The notes beneath the pieces are model-generated. The model made no database searches and was not told the DNA's origin. It saw nothing but the letters and a program-made list of their open reading frames with translations. 64,000 nt of DNA from Microvirga aerilata (GTDB lineage Bacteria; Pseudomonadota; Alphaproteobacteria; Rhizobiales; Beijerinckiaceae). Of the stretch, positions 20,542 through 29,576 are shown in pieces (position 1 is the first letter of the stretch; each line of letters begins with the position of its first letter). The DNA lies in assembly GCF_016743775.1 (NCBI RefSeq), contig NZ_JAEQMY010000021.1:1-64000 (forward strand), written 5' to 3'. The translations under genes and the position numbers were made by a program.

Positions 20542-21645
20542 TCACACCCTCGCCAGCTTCTGACGCGTGAGCACATGCGCCACCGCGCGCCGGAACAACC
20601 CGTCGAGGGCGCCCGCAAACAAGATGATGATGCCGCCGATCACCACCACCATGTCGCGGGTGATGGCCGGCTGCTCGAAGGCCAGCTCCGCACCGCCCTG
20701 ATAGAGAATGCCGAACAGGAGCGAGGCCAGGATGATGCCCACCGGATGAGCACGGCCCATGAGGGCGACCGCGATTCCGACGAAGCCGTAGCCGGAGGTG
20801 AACTCCAGCAGCAGGCGATGCTGGTAGCCCATGAGCTCGTTGACCGCGAGGCCGCCGGCGAGAGCGCCCGACAGCACCATGGCGATGACCGTGATGCGCG
20901 CGGGCGAGATGCCCGCATAAACGGCGGCGGTCGGGTTCGATCCCACGACGCGGATCGCATAGCCGAGGCGCGAACGGTAGATGAGAAGCCAGACGCAGTA
21001 GGCGGCCGCCAGGGCCAGCACCAGCGTGAGGTTGAGCTGGGACGCCGGAACCTCGATCCCGAAGGCGGCGAAGACCTCATGCATGAACGGGATGTACGAC
21101 TGCTCCGGGAAGGCGCGGGTTTCCGGGTTCATGGACTGCGGCTCGCGCAGTACGTTCACCAGCAGGTAAACGATCAACACGCTGGCAAGCCAGTTGAACA
21201 TGATCGTGGTGATGACGATGTGGCTGCCGCGTTTGGCCTGAAGATAACCGGGGATCGCAGCCCAGGCGGCCCCGAAGGCAGCCGCCCCCAGGATGCCGAG
21301 GGGGATGAGCAGAAAGCCCGGCAGAAAGGTCAGGTTGTTCAGCACGAGCGCGATGCCGAGGCCCGCAAGCGTCGCCTGTCCCTCGCCGCCGATGTTGAAC
21401 AGCCCAGCATGGTAGGCCACCGCAACCGCCAGCCCGACGAAGATGAAGTCCGTCATGTAGAACAGGGTGAAGCCGAGCCCCTCCCCCGTGCCGAGGCTGC
21501 CCTGGAGCAGCCAGCGGGTGGCCGTCAGCGGGTTCTCGCCGATGGCGACCACGACGAGGCCGGCCACGAGAAAAGCCGCCACCACGGAGATGGCGGGCAC
21601 GAGAACCGTATCGGCCCATTTGGGCAGGTCGAGAGGAGCGCTCAC
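20542..21645 (-). CDS. Nucleoside ABC transporter permease (first permease, NupP/NupB type)
   Basis: The partner permease, 367 residues, with around ten hydrophobic segments. The family motif is seen as FNIGGEGQATLAGLGIAL (about residues 84-101), and SRLGYAIRVVGSNPTAAVYAGI is the cytoplasmic loop likely to meet the ATPase. The start is a GTG at 21645 that overlaps the stop of the VOC gene (GTGA), so translation is coupled to it. Together with the downstream permease it forms the membrane channel of a BMP-dependent importer similar to B. subtilis NupNOPQ and Lactococcus BmpA-NupABC. Confidence 0.92.
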   Translation of the reverse strand: MSAPLDLPKWADTVLVPAISVVAAFLVAGLVVVAIGENPLTATRWLLQGSLGTGEGLGFTLFYMTDFIFVGLAVAVAYHAGLFNIGGEGQATLAGLGIALVLNNLTFLPGFLLIPLGILGAAAFGAAWAAIPGYLQAKRGSHIVITTIMFNWLASVLIVYLLVNVLREPQSMNPETRAFPEQSYIPFMHEVFAAFGIEVPASQLNLTLVLALAAAYCVWLLIYRSRLGYAIRVVGSNPTAAVYAGISPARITVIAMVLSGALAGGLAVNELMGYQHRLLLEFTSGYGFVGIAVALMGRAHPVGIILASLLFGILYQGGAELAFEQPAITRDMVVVIGGIIILFAGALDGLFRRAVAHVLTRQKLARV

Positions 21646-22076
21646 GTTTGAGTATCCGGCAGGAACATGTGGCCCTGTTCGTCGAGAGGAAAGAACGGGT
21701 TCCAGGCCACTTCCCAGAGGTGCCCGTCAGGATCTGCGAAATAGCCCGAATAGCCGCCCCAGAAAACATCGTGCAGGGGCTTGATCGGGCGCGCGCCCGC
21801 CTTCACCGCAAGGGCGTAGACTTCGTCCGCTTCCTGCTTCGAGCGCGCGTTGTAGGCAAGCGTGATGGCGGCAAAGCCGGTGGGCTTGTCCTCGACGCCC
21901 GCATCCTTGGCCAGATCGGCGCGCCCGAAGAGGCCGAGCGCCAAGCCGTTGGCCTGATAGAAGGCGACGCTGGGCTGGCTGGCGGAGGAGGCTTTCCAGC
22001 CCCAGGCCTCGTAGAAGGCGCGCGACTTTGCAAGATCCGCGACGCCAAGGGTCACAAGGGTCAGTCGCGGCTGCAT
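21642..22076 (-). CDS. VOC (glyoxalase/bleomycin-resistance fold) family protein inside the nucleoside transporter operon
   Basis: A 144-residue single-domain VOC protein. The two half-motifs are visible: LTLVTLGVADLAKSRAFYEA with WGWK at the N-terminus and the C-terminal GYSGYFADPDGHLWEVAWNP, where the glutamate is a common metal ligand. VOC proteins can be lyases, dioxygenases, isomerases or binding proteins, so the reaction is not known. Its ATG overlaps the ATPase gene stop by one base and its stop overlaps the permease GTG. Being locked between transporter genes on both sides suggests a role in the same pathway, though such small genes can be passengers. Confidence 0.85.
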   Translation of the reverse strand: MQPRLTLVTLGVADLAKSRAFYEAWGWKASSASQPSVAFYQANGLALGLFGRADLAKDAGVEDKPTGFAAITLAYNARSKQEADEVYALAVKAGARPIKPLHDVFWGGYSGYFADPDGHLWEVAWNPFFPLDEQGHMFLPDTQT

Positions 22077-23599
22077 CAGGCGGCCTCGTCCGTGATGCCG
22101 GCCATGAGCAGGCCGAGATCCTGCTCGTTGGTCTCGGAGGCCTTGCGCTCGCCGGTGATCTTGCCGCCGCACATGGTGAGGATGCGGTCGGAGAGATTCA
22201 TGATCTCGTCGAGTTCCACGGAAACCAGCAGGATGCCGACGCCCGCATCGCGCAACGCGATCAGGCGGCGGTGGATGAACTCGATGGCGCCGATATCGAC
22301 GCCGCGGGTCGGCTGGCCGACGAGCAGCACCTTCGGATTGCGCTCGATCTCGCGCGCCAGAACGATCTTCTGCTGGTTGCCGCCGGAAAACTTCGACGAT
22401 TTGAGCCGCGGCGCCGGCGGGCGCACATCGTACTGCTCCATCTTCCTGGCAAGATCCGCGATCAGGCGTTCATGGTCGAGGATCGGCCCACGGCCGAGAT
22501 GCGGCTCGTCGCTGAAGCCCAGGATGGCGCTCTCAAAGGCCGGGAACGCGGGCACAAGCCCCATGCGCAGCCGGTCTTCCGGCACGTGCAGGAGGCCGAG
22601 TTCGCGCATGCGGTGCGGGTTGTGCTCGCTGGAATGGACGGGGCTCCCCTCCAGCCGGATCGAGCCGAGCATGGGCGGGCGCATGCCGGCGATGGCCTCC
22701 AGCAATTCGCTCTGGCCGTTGCCGGCCACCCCTGCGATGCCGACGATCTCGCCCGCACGAACGGTAAAGGACGCATTCGCCACACGCAGCACGCCGCGGG
22801 CATCGACGACGGACAGGTTGTCGACCTCGAGCAGGGGCGCGCCGGGCACCTTCTCGGCCTTTTCGACGCGCAGGAGCACGCGGCGGCCCACCATCAGCTC
22901 GGCCAATTCAGGCGGCGAGGTACTGGCGGTTTCGAGAGTGGCCACCATCTCGCCGCGGCGCATCACGGAGACGCGGTCCGTGATCGCCATGATCTCGCGC
23001 AGCTTGTGCGTGATGAGGATGACGGTCTTGCCCTGCTCCTTCAGCGACCGCAGCAGCCCGAACAGCGCATCAGCTTCCGGCGGCGTCAGCACGGCGGTGG
23101 GCTCGTCGAGGATGAGAATATCCGCGCCGCGATAGAGAGCTTTCAGGATTTCGACGCGCTGCTGCAGGCCGACGGACAGGTCGCCCACAACGGCGTCCAC
23201 GTCGATCTCGAGGCCGTAATCCCTGGCAAGCCGCGCAAGCTCGGCCCGAACTTTCGCCTCGCCCACGCGCAGCATGGCACCGCCCTCGGCGCCGAGCATC
23301 ACGTTCTCGACGACCGTCAGGGTCTCGACCAGCATGAAGTGCTGGTGGACCATGCCGATGCCCGCCTGAATGGCGTCATTGGGCGACCGGATGGCAATGG
23401 GTTTGCCGTTGACCCGGATCTCGCCGGAATCCGCCTCGTAGAACCCGTACAGGATCGACATGAGCGTCGACTTGCCCGCGCCGTTCTCGCCGACGATGCC
23501 GTGGATGGTGCCGCGCTCGACGGAAAGGTTCACATCCTTGTTGGCGTGAACGGCGCCGAAGCTCTTGTTGATGGCGATGAGTTGGATGGCTGGGGACAT
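22076..23599 (-). CDS. Nucleoside ABC transporter ATP-binding protein (two ATPase domains)
   Basis: A 507-residue ATPase with two fused nucleotide-binding domains, as in sugar and nucleoside importers of the RbsA/NupO group. Domain 1 has Walker A GENGAGKSTLMS, signature LSVGLQQRVEI and Walker B ILILDEPTAVLTP. Domain 2 has the degenerate first half usual in this family (GIAGVAGNGQSELLEAI), signature FSGGNQQKIVLAREI and a diverged Walker B LLVGQPTRGVD. The ATG at 23599 was preferred to a TTG eight codons upstream. Between bmpA and this gene lies a strong hairpin with a T run, so part of the transcripts may end before it. Confidence 0.93.
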   Translation of the reverse strand: MSPAIQLIAINKSFGAVHANKDVNLSVERGTIHGIVGENGAGKSTLMSILYGFYEADSGEIRVNGKPIAIRSPNDAIQAGIGMVHQHFMLVETLTVVENVMLGAEGGAMLRVGEAKVRAELARLARDYGLEIDVDAVVGDLSVGLQQRVEILKALYRGADILILDEPTAVLTPPEADALFGLLRSLKEQGKTVILITHKLREIMAITDRVSVMRRGEMVATLETASTSPPELAELMVGRRVLLRVEKAEKVPGAPLLEVDNLSVVDARGVLRVANASFTVRAGEIVGIAGVAGNGQSELLEAIAGMRPPMLGSIRLEGSPVHSSEHNPHRMRELGLLHVPEDRLRMGLVPAFPAFESAILGFSDEPHLGRGPILDHERLIADLARKMEQYDVRPPAPRLKSSKFSGGNQQKIVLAREIERNPKVLLVGQPTRGVDIGAIEFIHRRLIALRDAGVGILLVSVELDEIMNLSDRILTMCGGKITGERKASETNEQDLGLLMAGITDEAA

Positions 23600-23671
23600 C
23601 GGCCTCGGACGATCTGCCGGCAAATACGAGAGACGGAGCCGGATCTTATCGGAAAAACAAAGAACTCGCTC

Positions 23672-23709
23672 AAAAAATCGGCCGCAGGCCTCCTCGAGCC
23701 TGCGGCCGA
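23672..23709 (-). terminator. Rho-independent terminator after the bmpA-like gene
   Basis: On the - strand, 12-bp arms TCGGCCGCAGGC and GCCTGCGGCCGA enclose an 8-base loop and are followed at once by TTTTTT. The hairpin starts 14 bases after the bmpA stop and before the ATPase gene. In an operon this would reduce, not abolish, downstream transcription and give more binding protein than transporter. Confidence 0.85.
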
Positions 23710-23723
23710 AAGGATGCGTCAGC

Positions 23724-24734
23724 TTACATCGGGCACTTGGAGTCCGACATGTAGTCGTGCACCTTGATGGCGCCGGACTTGATGTCGGCGGCGGCCTTGT
23801 CGGCGGCGGCCTTCATCTCGGGGGTGATCAGCGCCTTGTTGTTGTCGTCGAGCGCCCAGGCCACGCCGTCCTCGGCAAGGCCGAGGTTCGAGACGCCGGC
23901 CTTGAAGGTGCCCTTCTTGGCCTGATCGAAGGCGTTGTAGGCCGCCAGATCCACGCGCTTGACCATGGAGGTCAGGATCTTGCCGGGATGCATGGCGTTC
24001 TGGTTCGAGTCGACGCCGATGCCCAGCTTGCCCGCGTCGGCCGCGGCGCGCAGCACGCCCACGCCCGTGCCGCCGGCCGCATGATAGATCACGTCGGCGC
24101 CGCGATCGATCTGGCTCTTGGCGAGTTCGCCGCCCTTGACCGGATCGTTCCAGGCCGTGCCCGTCGTGCCGGTCATGTTCTGGAACACCTCGGCGTCCTT
24201 CTTGGCGTGCTTCACGCCCTGGACGTAGCCGCAGGCGAACTTGCGGATGAGCGGGATGTCCATGCCGCCCACGAAGCCGACCTTGTTGGTCTTGGAGGCC
24301 TGGGCCGCCAGGAGGCCGACCAGGAACGAGCCCTCGTGCTCCTTGAACAGCACGGACTGGACGTTCGGCTTCTCGACCACGGCATCGATGATGGCGAACT
24401 TGATGTTGGGGAACTCGTCGGCCACCTTCTTCAGCGCGGTTTCCTGGGAGAAGCCCACGGCCAGGATCGGCGAGAAGCCGTCGCGGGCGAAGCGGCGCAG
24501 GGCCTGCTCGCGCTGGGCGTCGTTCTGCGGCTCGAAATCGCGGTAATCGGTGCCGGTATCCTTCTTGTACTTCTCGGCGCCGGTGTGGACGCCCTCGTTG
24601 AAGGATTTGTCGAACTTTCCGCCGAGATCGTAGACGATGGCGGGCTTGAAGGCGGCCTGCTGCGCGAAGGCAGCCGTGGCGGAGAAGGCAAGGCCCGCAA
24701 GCGCGAAGCCAAATTTAGTGATAGTCATCGGCAT
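23724..24734 (-). CDS. BMP family ABC transporter substrate-binding protein (nucleoside-type)
   Basis: Secreted binding protein of the BMP/TmpC/PnrA family, which bind purine and pyrimidine nucleosides. The 336-residue precursor has a signal peptide with hydrophobic core FALAGLAFSATAAFA and cleavage near residue 24. The mature part has family motifs: YDLGGKFDKSFNEG near the start, GFVGGMDIPLIRKF in the middle and YHAAGGTGVGVLRAA. Neither a lipobox nor a second domain is seen. It heads the operon for ATPase, VOC, two permeases, cdd, punA, deoC, deoA and ghrA, which supports nucleosides as the cargo. Confidence 0.93.
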   Translation of the reverse strand: MPMTITKFGFALAGLAFSATAAFAQQAAFKPAIVYDLGGKFDKSFNEGVHTGAEKYKKDTGTDYRDFEPQNDAQREQALRRFARDGFSPILAVGFSQETALKKVADEFPNIKFAIIDAVVEKPNVQSVLFKEHEGSFLVGLLAAQASKTNKVGFVGGMDIPLIRKFACGYVQGVKHAKKDAEVFQNMTGTTGTAWNDPVKGGELAKSQIDRGADVIYHAAGGTGVGVLRAAADAGKLGIGVDSNQNAMHPGKILTSMVKRVDLAAYNAFDQAKKGTFKAGVSNLGLAEDGVAWALDDNNKALITPEMKAAADKAAADIKSGAIKVHDYMSDSKCPM

Positions 24735-24882
24735 TGTTCCCTGTTTGACGCCGGGCTTGTTGTCCGGTTGCCCCTTGACGATGGCACGGCAAGGGTCACA
24801 ACGCCAAGGCCCCTGTCAAGACGGCACGTTATTTCCTTCACGGGATGGTTGATGGCAGGAGCCGTTCCCCTAAGGTCACGGC

Positions 24883-25698
24883 ATGCCTCTAACACCCGAC
24901 GAAATCGACCGCTACGCCCGACACCTCGTCCTCCAGGACGTGGGAGGCCCCGGCCAGCTGAAGCTGAAAGCCGCTCGCGTTCTCGTGATCGGCGCCGGAG
25001 GCCTGGGCGCTCCCCTGATCCAGTATCTCGCCGCAGCCGGGATCGGCACGATCGGCATCGTAGACGACGACGTGGTGTCCGTGTCCAACCTGCAGCGGCA
25101 GGTGATCCATGGGACGCAGGATCTTGGGCGCTTGAAGATCGAGAGTGCGGCCGAGGCCGTCAGGCTGCTCAATCCTCACGTTGTGGTGGAGCCCCATTGG
25201 CTTAGGATTACGGAGGGGAATGCGCGGGATCTGATCGGCCGATACGATGTGGTGGCCGATGGGTCGGACAACTTCGAGACCCGCTACGCGGTGTCCGATG
25301 CCTGCTTCTTCGAAAAAAAGCCGCTGGTGACCGCAGCGCTCGGGCAGTTCGATGGTTCGCTCACCACGATCCGGGCCCATGAGACCGGACCGGACGGCAG
25401 GCCCAACCCCACCTATCGCTGCCTCTTTGCCTCCCCGCCTCCCGCTGGCGCGATCCCCACCTGCGCGGAAGCGGGCGTGCTCGGCGCGCTTGCCGGGGTC
25501 ATGGGCAGTCTGATGGCCATGGAGGTGATCCGGGAGATCGTCGGGTTCGGCGAGAGCCTCGTGGGGCGGCTTCTCATGGTCGATGCGCGGGGGATGCGGT
25601 TCGATACGGTTCGCTATGGCTGGGATGAGGCGAACCCGCTGAGCGGGTCCTCACAGGCGTCATCCCGGACGCGGCACAGCCGCGATCCGGGATCGTAG
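24883..25698 (+). CDS. moeB: HesA/MoeB/ThiF family adenylyltransferase
   Basis: An E1-like enzyme that adenylates the C-terminus of a ubiquitin-like sulfur carrier (MoaD or ThiS), 271 residues. The ATP-binding motif VIGAGGLGAPLIQYL, the downstream VDDDVVSVSNLQRQVIHG and the adenylation-site DGSDNFETRY are clear. No rhodanese domain follows. Only one cysteine (RCLFASPP) and one other (PTCAEAG) mark the usual zinc/cysteine region. The final 13 or so residues (from about TRHSRDPGS) are encoded by a palindromic repeat that begins at 25659, so the natural C-terminus may have been changed by the insertion. MoeB and ThiF cannot be told apart by sequence alone. Confidence 0.88.
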   Translation: MPLTPDEIDRYARHLVLQDVGGPGQLKLKAARVLVIGAGGLGAPLIQYLAAAGIGTIGIVDDDVVSVSNLQRQVIHGTQDLGRLKIESAAEAVRLLNPHVVVEPHWLRITEGNARDLIGRYDVVADGSDNFETRYAVSDACFFEKKPLVTAALGQFDGSLTTIRAHETGPDGRPNPTYRCLFASPPPAGAIPTCAEAGVLGALAGVMGSLMAMEVIREIVGFGESLVGRLLMVDARGMRFDTVRYGWDEANPLSGSSQASSRTRHSRDPGS

Positions 25699-25760
25699 GA
25701 CGAGTAAAGCGCCTTATTCTGGAAGCGATCCCGGGTTCCGCTACGCGGCCCCGGGATGAC
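25659..25760 (+). repeat. Palindromic repeat overlapping the 3' end of the moeB-like gene
   Basis: Element with ends GTCATCCCGG and CCGGGATGAC and internal arms GATCCGGGATCG and CGATCCCGGG. Its first 40 bases lie inside the moeB-like frame and supply its stop codon. The rest fills the gap to the convergent pheT gene and may also act as a transcription end. Confidence 0.7.
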
Positions 25761-25767
25761 GAATTAG

Positions 25768-28191
25768 CTACGACCGCAGCACCGCGCCTGTCTTCTTCGA
25801 CACCTCGCCGACGATCTTGGCGGAAACCGCTTCGATCTCCACGTCGGTGAGCGTCTTCTCCGTCGGCTGCAGAGTGACGGCAATCGCCACCGACTTCTTG
25901 TCCGGGTCGATGCCGGTGCCCTCGTAGATGTCGAACACGTCGACGCCCACGATCAGCTGGCGCTCGGCGCCTTGCGCCGCCTTCACGATGTCGCCGGCTG
26001 CCACGTTGCGGCCCACCACGAAGGCGAAGTCGCGGGTGAGCGGCTGGAAGTCGGGCAGGTTCAGCTTCGGCTTCATCTTGGTCGGCTTTGCCTTGGGCGG
26101 CGGGAGCGCGTCGAGGTTGAGCTCGAAGGCCACCAGCGGCCCCTTCAGGTCAAGCGCCTTGAGCACCTTCGGGTGAACCTCGCCGAAGGCGCCGACTACG
26201 TTCTTCGGCCCGAACTGCAGGGTGCCCGAACGGCCGGGATGGAACCAGGCCGGACCTCCGGCCACGATCTGGAGGCCGCCGGACGGGATGCCGAGCGCCG
26301 CGAGCAGGGCCAGCACGTCCGCCTTGGCGTCGAACGCATCGACCGTTTGCGCGCCACCGTCCCAGTGACGGCCCACGCCTTCCGCCCGCGCCGTGCCGCG
26401 ACGGACGGCGGCGGCCTTGATCGACTGGCCTTCCGGCTCGTCGGACGCAAAGGTCTGGCCGACCTCGAAGAGCGCCACGTCGCCCAAGCCGCGATCCGCG
26501 TTTCGCTGCGCGGCCTTCATCAGGCCTGGCAGCAGGCTCGGGCGCATGTCGGAGAGCTCGGCCGCGATGGGATTGGCAAGCGCCAAGCGCCCGTCGCCAC
26601 CCCCGAACAGCTCCGCCTCGCTTTTTGCGATGAACGACCAGGTGACGGCCTCCACCAGGCCGCGCACCGCGAGCGAACGGCGGGCGAGCCGCGTGCGCTT
26701 CTGGATCAGGGTCAGGATCGGCTTGGCCACCGTGTCTTCCAGGCGCGGCAGAGGCTTGGGCTCGATGCGGTCGACACCGGCGATGCGGATGACCTCCTCG
26801 ACCAGATCCGCCTTGCCCTCGATGTCGGGACGCCAGGACGGCGCCGTGACGCTGACGCGCTCGCCCGATCCCTCGATAACGAAGCCGAGCTTTTTCAGGA
26901 TCTGTTCGGATTCACCGGGCTGCACATCAAGTCCCGACAGGCGCGGGACCTCGTTCCAGGGGAACGCGATGACGCGGTTGTCCTGCGGAACCTGGCCAGC
27001 CACCACGGCCTCGCTCGCCTCGCCGCCGCACAGGTCGATCACCATGCGGGTCGCAAGATCGAGACCCGGCACGGTGAAGGCCGGATCGATGCCGCGCTCG
27101 AACCTGTAGCGGGCGTCGGTGATGATCCCGTGCTTTCGGCCGGTCTGCGCGATATTGAGCGGATCCCAGAGCGCCGACTCGATCAGCACGTCGGTGGTGG
27201 TCTCGTCCGAGCCCGAATGCTCGCCGCCCATGATGCCGGCAATGGATTCCACGCCGTTGTCGTCGGCGATCACCACGGCGCCGGGATCGAGCTTGTAGGT
27301 GCGCCCATCGAGGGCCAGCACCTCCTCGCCTTCCTTCGCCCGGCGGACGGTGAGGTTGCCCTTCACCTTCTTGAGATCGAAGACGTGGAGCGGCCGGCCC
27401 CGGTCGAAGGTGACGTAGTTGGTGATATCCACCAGCGCGTTGATCGGACGAAGCCCGATGGCGAGCAGGCGGCGCTGCATCCATTCCGGCGACGGGCCGT
27501 TCTTCACGCCGCGCACGAGACGCAGCGCGAAGGCAGGGCAGAGCTTCTCGTCGCCGGGCGCGAAATCGAGCGTCACGGAAACCGGGCAAGGGCCATTGCC
27601 CTGAATGACCGGCACGTCGCCGCCCTTCAAGGTGCCGAGGCCGGCAGCCGCCAGATCCCGGGCGATGCCGTAGATCGAGGTGCAGTCGGGACGGTTCGGC
27701 GTCAGGTTGATCTCGATCACCGGATCGTCGAGCCCGGCATAGGCGGCATAAGCCTGACCGACCGGCGCATCCTCGGGCAGATCGATGATGCCGTCGTGGT
27801 CGTCGGAGATCTCGAGTTCCGAGCCTGAGCACAACATGCCCGCGCTCTCGACGCCGCGGATGGTGCCGACACCCAGCGTGATGTTCTTGCCCGGGATGTA
27901 GGTGCCGGGGGGCGCGAACACGCTCTTCATGCCCGTGCGGGCATTCGGCGCGCCGCAAACCACCTGGATCGGGCTCCCCTCCCCCGTATCGACCTTGCAC
28001 ACGCGCAGGCGATCGGCGTTGGGGTGCTGCTCGGCGGAGATCACATAGGCGACCTTGTAGGGCGCCAGCATGGTCGCCTTGTCCTCCACGCCCTCGACCT
28101 CGAGGCCGATGCGCGTGAGCGTCTCGACGATCTCGTCGAGGGAAGCCGTGGTCTCGAGGTGATCCTTGAGCCAGGAGAGGGTGAATTTCAT
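25768..28191 (-). CDS. pheT: Phenylalanyl-tRNA synthetase beta subunit
   Basis: Beta chain of the alpha2-beta2 enzyme that charges tRNA-Phe, 807 residues, near the usual 790-810. Domains in order: an N-terminal EMAP/tRNA-binding (OB) domain at about 40-150 (including [14 protein letters not shown]), a B3/B4 editing domain at about 210-380, a B5 domain at about 400-475, a catalytic-like core, and a C-terminal ferredoxin-fold anticodon-binding (FDX-ACB) domain ([15 protein letters not shown] onward). The ATG has AAGGA eight bases upstream. A palindromic repeat separates it from pheS, which precedes it on the same strand. Confidence 0.97.
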   Translation of the reverse strand: MKFTLSWLKDHLETTASLDEIVETLTRIGLEVEGVEDKATMLAPYKVAYVISAEQHPNADRLRVCKVDTGEGSPIQVVCGAPNARTGMKSVFAPPGTYIPGKNITLGVGTIRGVESAGMLCSGSELEISDDHDGIIDLPEDAPVGQAYAAYAGLDDPVIEINLTPNRPDCTSIYGIARDLAAAGLGTLKGGDVPVIQGNGPCPVSVTLDFAPGDEKLCPAFALRLVRGVKNGPSPEWMQRRLLAIGLRPINALVDITNYVTFDRGRPLHVFDLKKVKGNLTVRRAKEGEEVLALDGRTYKLDPGAVVIADDNGVESIAGIMGGEHSGSDETTTDVLIESALWDPLNIAQTGRKHGIITDARYRFERGIDPAFTVPGLDLATRMVIDLCGGEASEAVVAGQVPQDNRVIAFPWNEVPRLSGLDVQPGESEQILKKLGFVIEGSGERVSVTAPSWRPDIEGKADLVEEVIRIAGVDRIEPKPLPRLEDTVAKPILTLIQKRTRLARRSLAVRGLVEAVTWSFIAKSEAELFGGGDGRLALANPIAAELSDMRPSLLPGLMKAAQRNADRGLGDVALFEVGQTFASDEPEGQSIKAAAVRRGTARAEGVGRHWDGGAQTVDAFDAKADVLALLAALGIPSGGLQIVAGGPAWFHPGRSGTLQFGPKNVVGAFGEVHPKVLKALDLKGPLVAFELNLDALPPPKAKPTKMKPKLNLPDFQPLTRDFAFVVGRNVAAGDIVKAAQGAERQLIVGVDVFDIYEGTGIDPDKKSVAIAVTLQPTEKTLTDVEIEAVSAKIVGEVSKKTGAVLRS

Positions 28192-28207
28192 GACACTGTT
28201 CCTTGAG

Positions 28208-28297
28208 TGTCATCCCGGACTGGCTGGCCAGATCCGGGATCGTGATCCGAAGGGGTGTTGTCTCGTCTTGCGATCCCGGCACTTCGGCCGGAATGAC
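28208..28297 (+). repeat. Palindromic repeat between pheS and pheT
   Basis: An element with ends TGTCATCCCGGAC and GGCCGGAATGAC fills the pheS-pheT gap, from four bases after the pheS stop to just before the pheT ribosome-binding site. Inner arms GATCCGGGATCG and TGCGATCCCGG are partly complementary. It belongs to the same CCCGGA group as the 25659 copy. No flanking direct repeat is evident here. Confidence 0.65.
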
Positions 28298-28300
28298 GCC

Positions 28301-29383
28301 TCAGGACGTGAGGCCGCTGACGAGGCTTGGGATGTCGAGCGGGCGGAAGCCGTAATGGTTGAGCCAGCGCACATCGGCCTCGAAGAACGGGCGCAGGTCC
28401 GGCATGCCGTATTTCAGCATGGCGATGCGGTCGATGCCCATGCCCCAGGCGAAGCCCTGGTACTCGTCCGGATCGAGCCCGCAATTGCGCAGCACGTTCG
28501 GGTGGACCATGCCGCAGCCGAGGATCTCGAGCCAGTCCGTGCCCTCGCCGAAGCGGATCTCGCCGCCCTTGCGCGAGCACTGGATGTCGACCTCGGCGGA
28601 CGGTTCCGTGAAGGGGAAGAAGGACGGGCGGAACCGCATCTTCACCTGCTCGACCTCGAAGAAGGCCTTGCAGAACTCCTCCAGGATCCACTTGAGGTGG
28701 GCGATGTTGGCCTGCTTGTCGATGACGAGGCCTTCCACCTGGTGGAACATCGGCGTGTGGGTCTGGTCGGAGTCGTGTCGGTAGGTCCTCCCGGGGATGA
28801 TCACCCGGATCGGCGGCGCCTTGGACGTCATCGTGCGGATCTGGACCGGCGAGGTGTGCGTGCGCAGCACCTTGCGTTCGCCCTTCTCGTCGGGGGCGAG
28901 GAAGAAGGTGTCGTGCATCTCGCGGGCCGGGTGGCCTTCGGGGAAGTTCAGCGCCGTGAAATTGAGGTAATCGGTCTCGATATCCGGCCCCTCGGCCACG
29001 GAGAACCCCATATCGGCGAAGATCGCCGTCAGTTCCTCGATGACCTGGCTGATCGGGTGGATGCGGCCGCGGGATTCGGGCGCCTCAGGCACCGGCAGCG
29101 TCACGTCGATGCGCTCGGCGGAAAGCCGGGCTTCGAGGGCCGCCTCCCCAAGCGTCTCTTTCCTGGCTGCGATCGCGCCCTGAACCTTGTCGCGCAGGCC
29201 GTTGATGAGCGGGCCGCGTTCCTTGCGCTCCTCGGGCGTCATGGCCCCGAGGGTTTTCAGGAGTTCGGAGACGGAGCCCTTCTTGCCGAGCGCGGAGACG
29301 CGCACGGTTTCCAGAGCCGCCTCGTCGCCGGCGGCTTCGACCTGGGTGAGCAGGTCACGTTCGAGTTGGTTGAGATCGGTCAT
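28301..29383 (-). CDS. pheS: Phenylalanyl-tRNA synthetase alpha subunit
   Basis: Catalytic alpha chain of phenylalanyl-tRNA synthetase, 360 residues. An N-terminal coiled-coil arm (about 1-90) is followed by the class II core: motif 2 around [12 protein letters not shown] with [18 protein letters not shown], and motif 3 [17 protein letters not shown]. The alanine in GFAWGMG is the residue normally controlling side-chain specificity. The ATG at 29383 (MTDLNQLE) was chosen because the 23 codons upstream read as non-family sequence. It lies downstream of rplT across a gap with a strong hairpin. Confidence 0.96.
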   Translation of the reverse strand: MTDLNQLERDLLTQVEAAGDEAALETVRVSALGKKGSVSELLKTLGAMTPEERKERGPLINGLRDKVQGAIAARKETLGEAALEARLSAERIDVTLPVPEAPESRGRIHPISQVIEELTAIFADMGFSVAEGPDIETDYLNFTALNFPEGHPAREMHDTFFLAPDEKGERKVLRTHTSPVQIRTMTSKAPPIRVIIPGRTYRHDSDQTHTPMFHQVEGLVIDKQANIAHLKWILEEFCKAFFEVEQVKMRFRPSFFPFTEPSAEVDIQCSRKGGEIRFGEGTDWLEILGCGMVHPNVLRNCGLDPDEYQGFAWGMGIDRIAMLKYGMPDLRPFFEADVRWLNHYGFRPLDIPSLVSGLTS

Positions 29384-29531
29384 CGGTCCCTGGCCAGATG
29401 CAAGCGCCACATGAGAGGCGCCTTGAGTGAGGCGCGGCGCGGGAACCGTCAAGTCGTCCGAGCCGCGAATTGGCAGCCGACAGCGCAGGGGCCGTCAGCG
29501 CGGGTGGTCTCGGAGAAGGGGGAAGGAAGGC

Positions 29532-29557
29532 GGTGCGGCTGATGGTTCAGCCGCACC
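29532..29557 (-). terminator. Hairpin after rplT (weak terminator or attenuator)
   Basis: Perfect 11-bp inverted repeat, arms GGTGCGGCTGA and TCAGCCGCACC with a 4-base loop, 20 bases after the rplT stop. Only a loose pyrimidine tract (CGCCTTCCTTCC) follows, so termination may be partial. It would separate infC-rpmI-rplT from pheS-pheT expression. Confidence 0.6.
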
Positions 29558-29576
29558 GGAAGCCAGTCTATCCAGC

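Noticed and set aside
24735-24882. Sigma-70 promoter for the bmpA-like operon at TTGACA (24819-24814, - strand)
   Set aside because: The -35 match is perfect but no acceptable -10 box lies 16-18 bases downstream.
29384-29576. A pheM-like leader peptide before pheS
   Set aside because: No short phenylalanine-rich frame with a ribosome-binding site was found between rplT and pheS.
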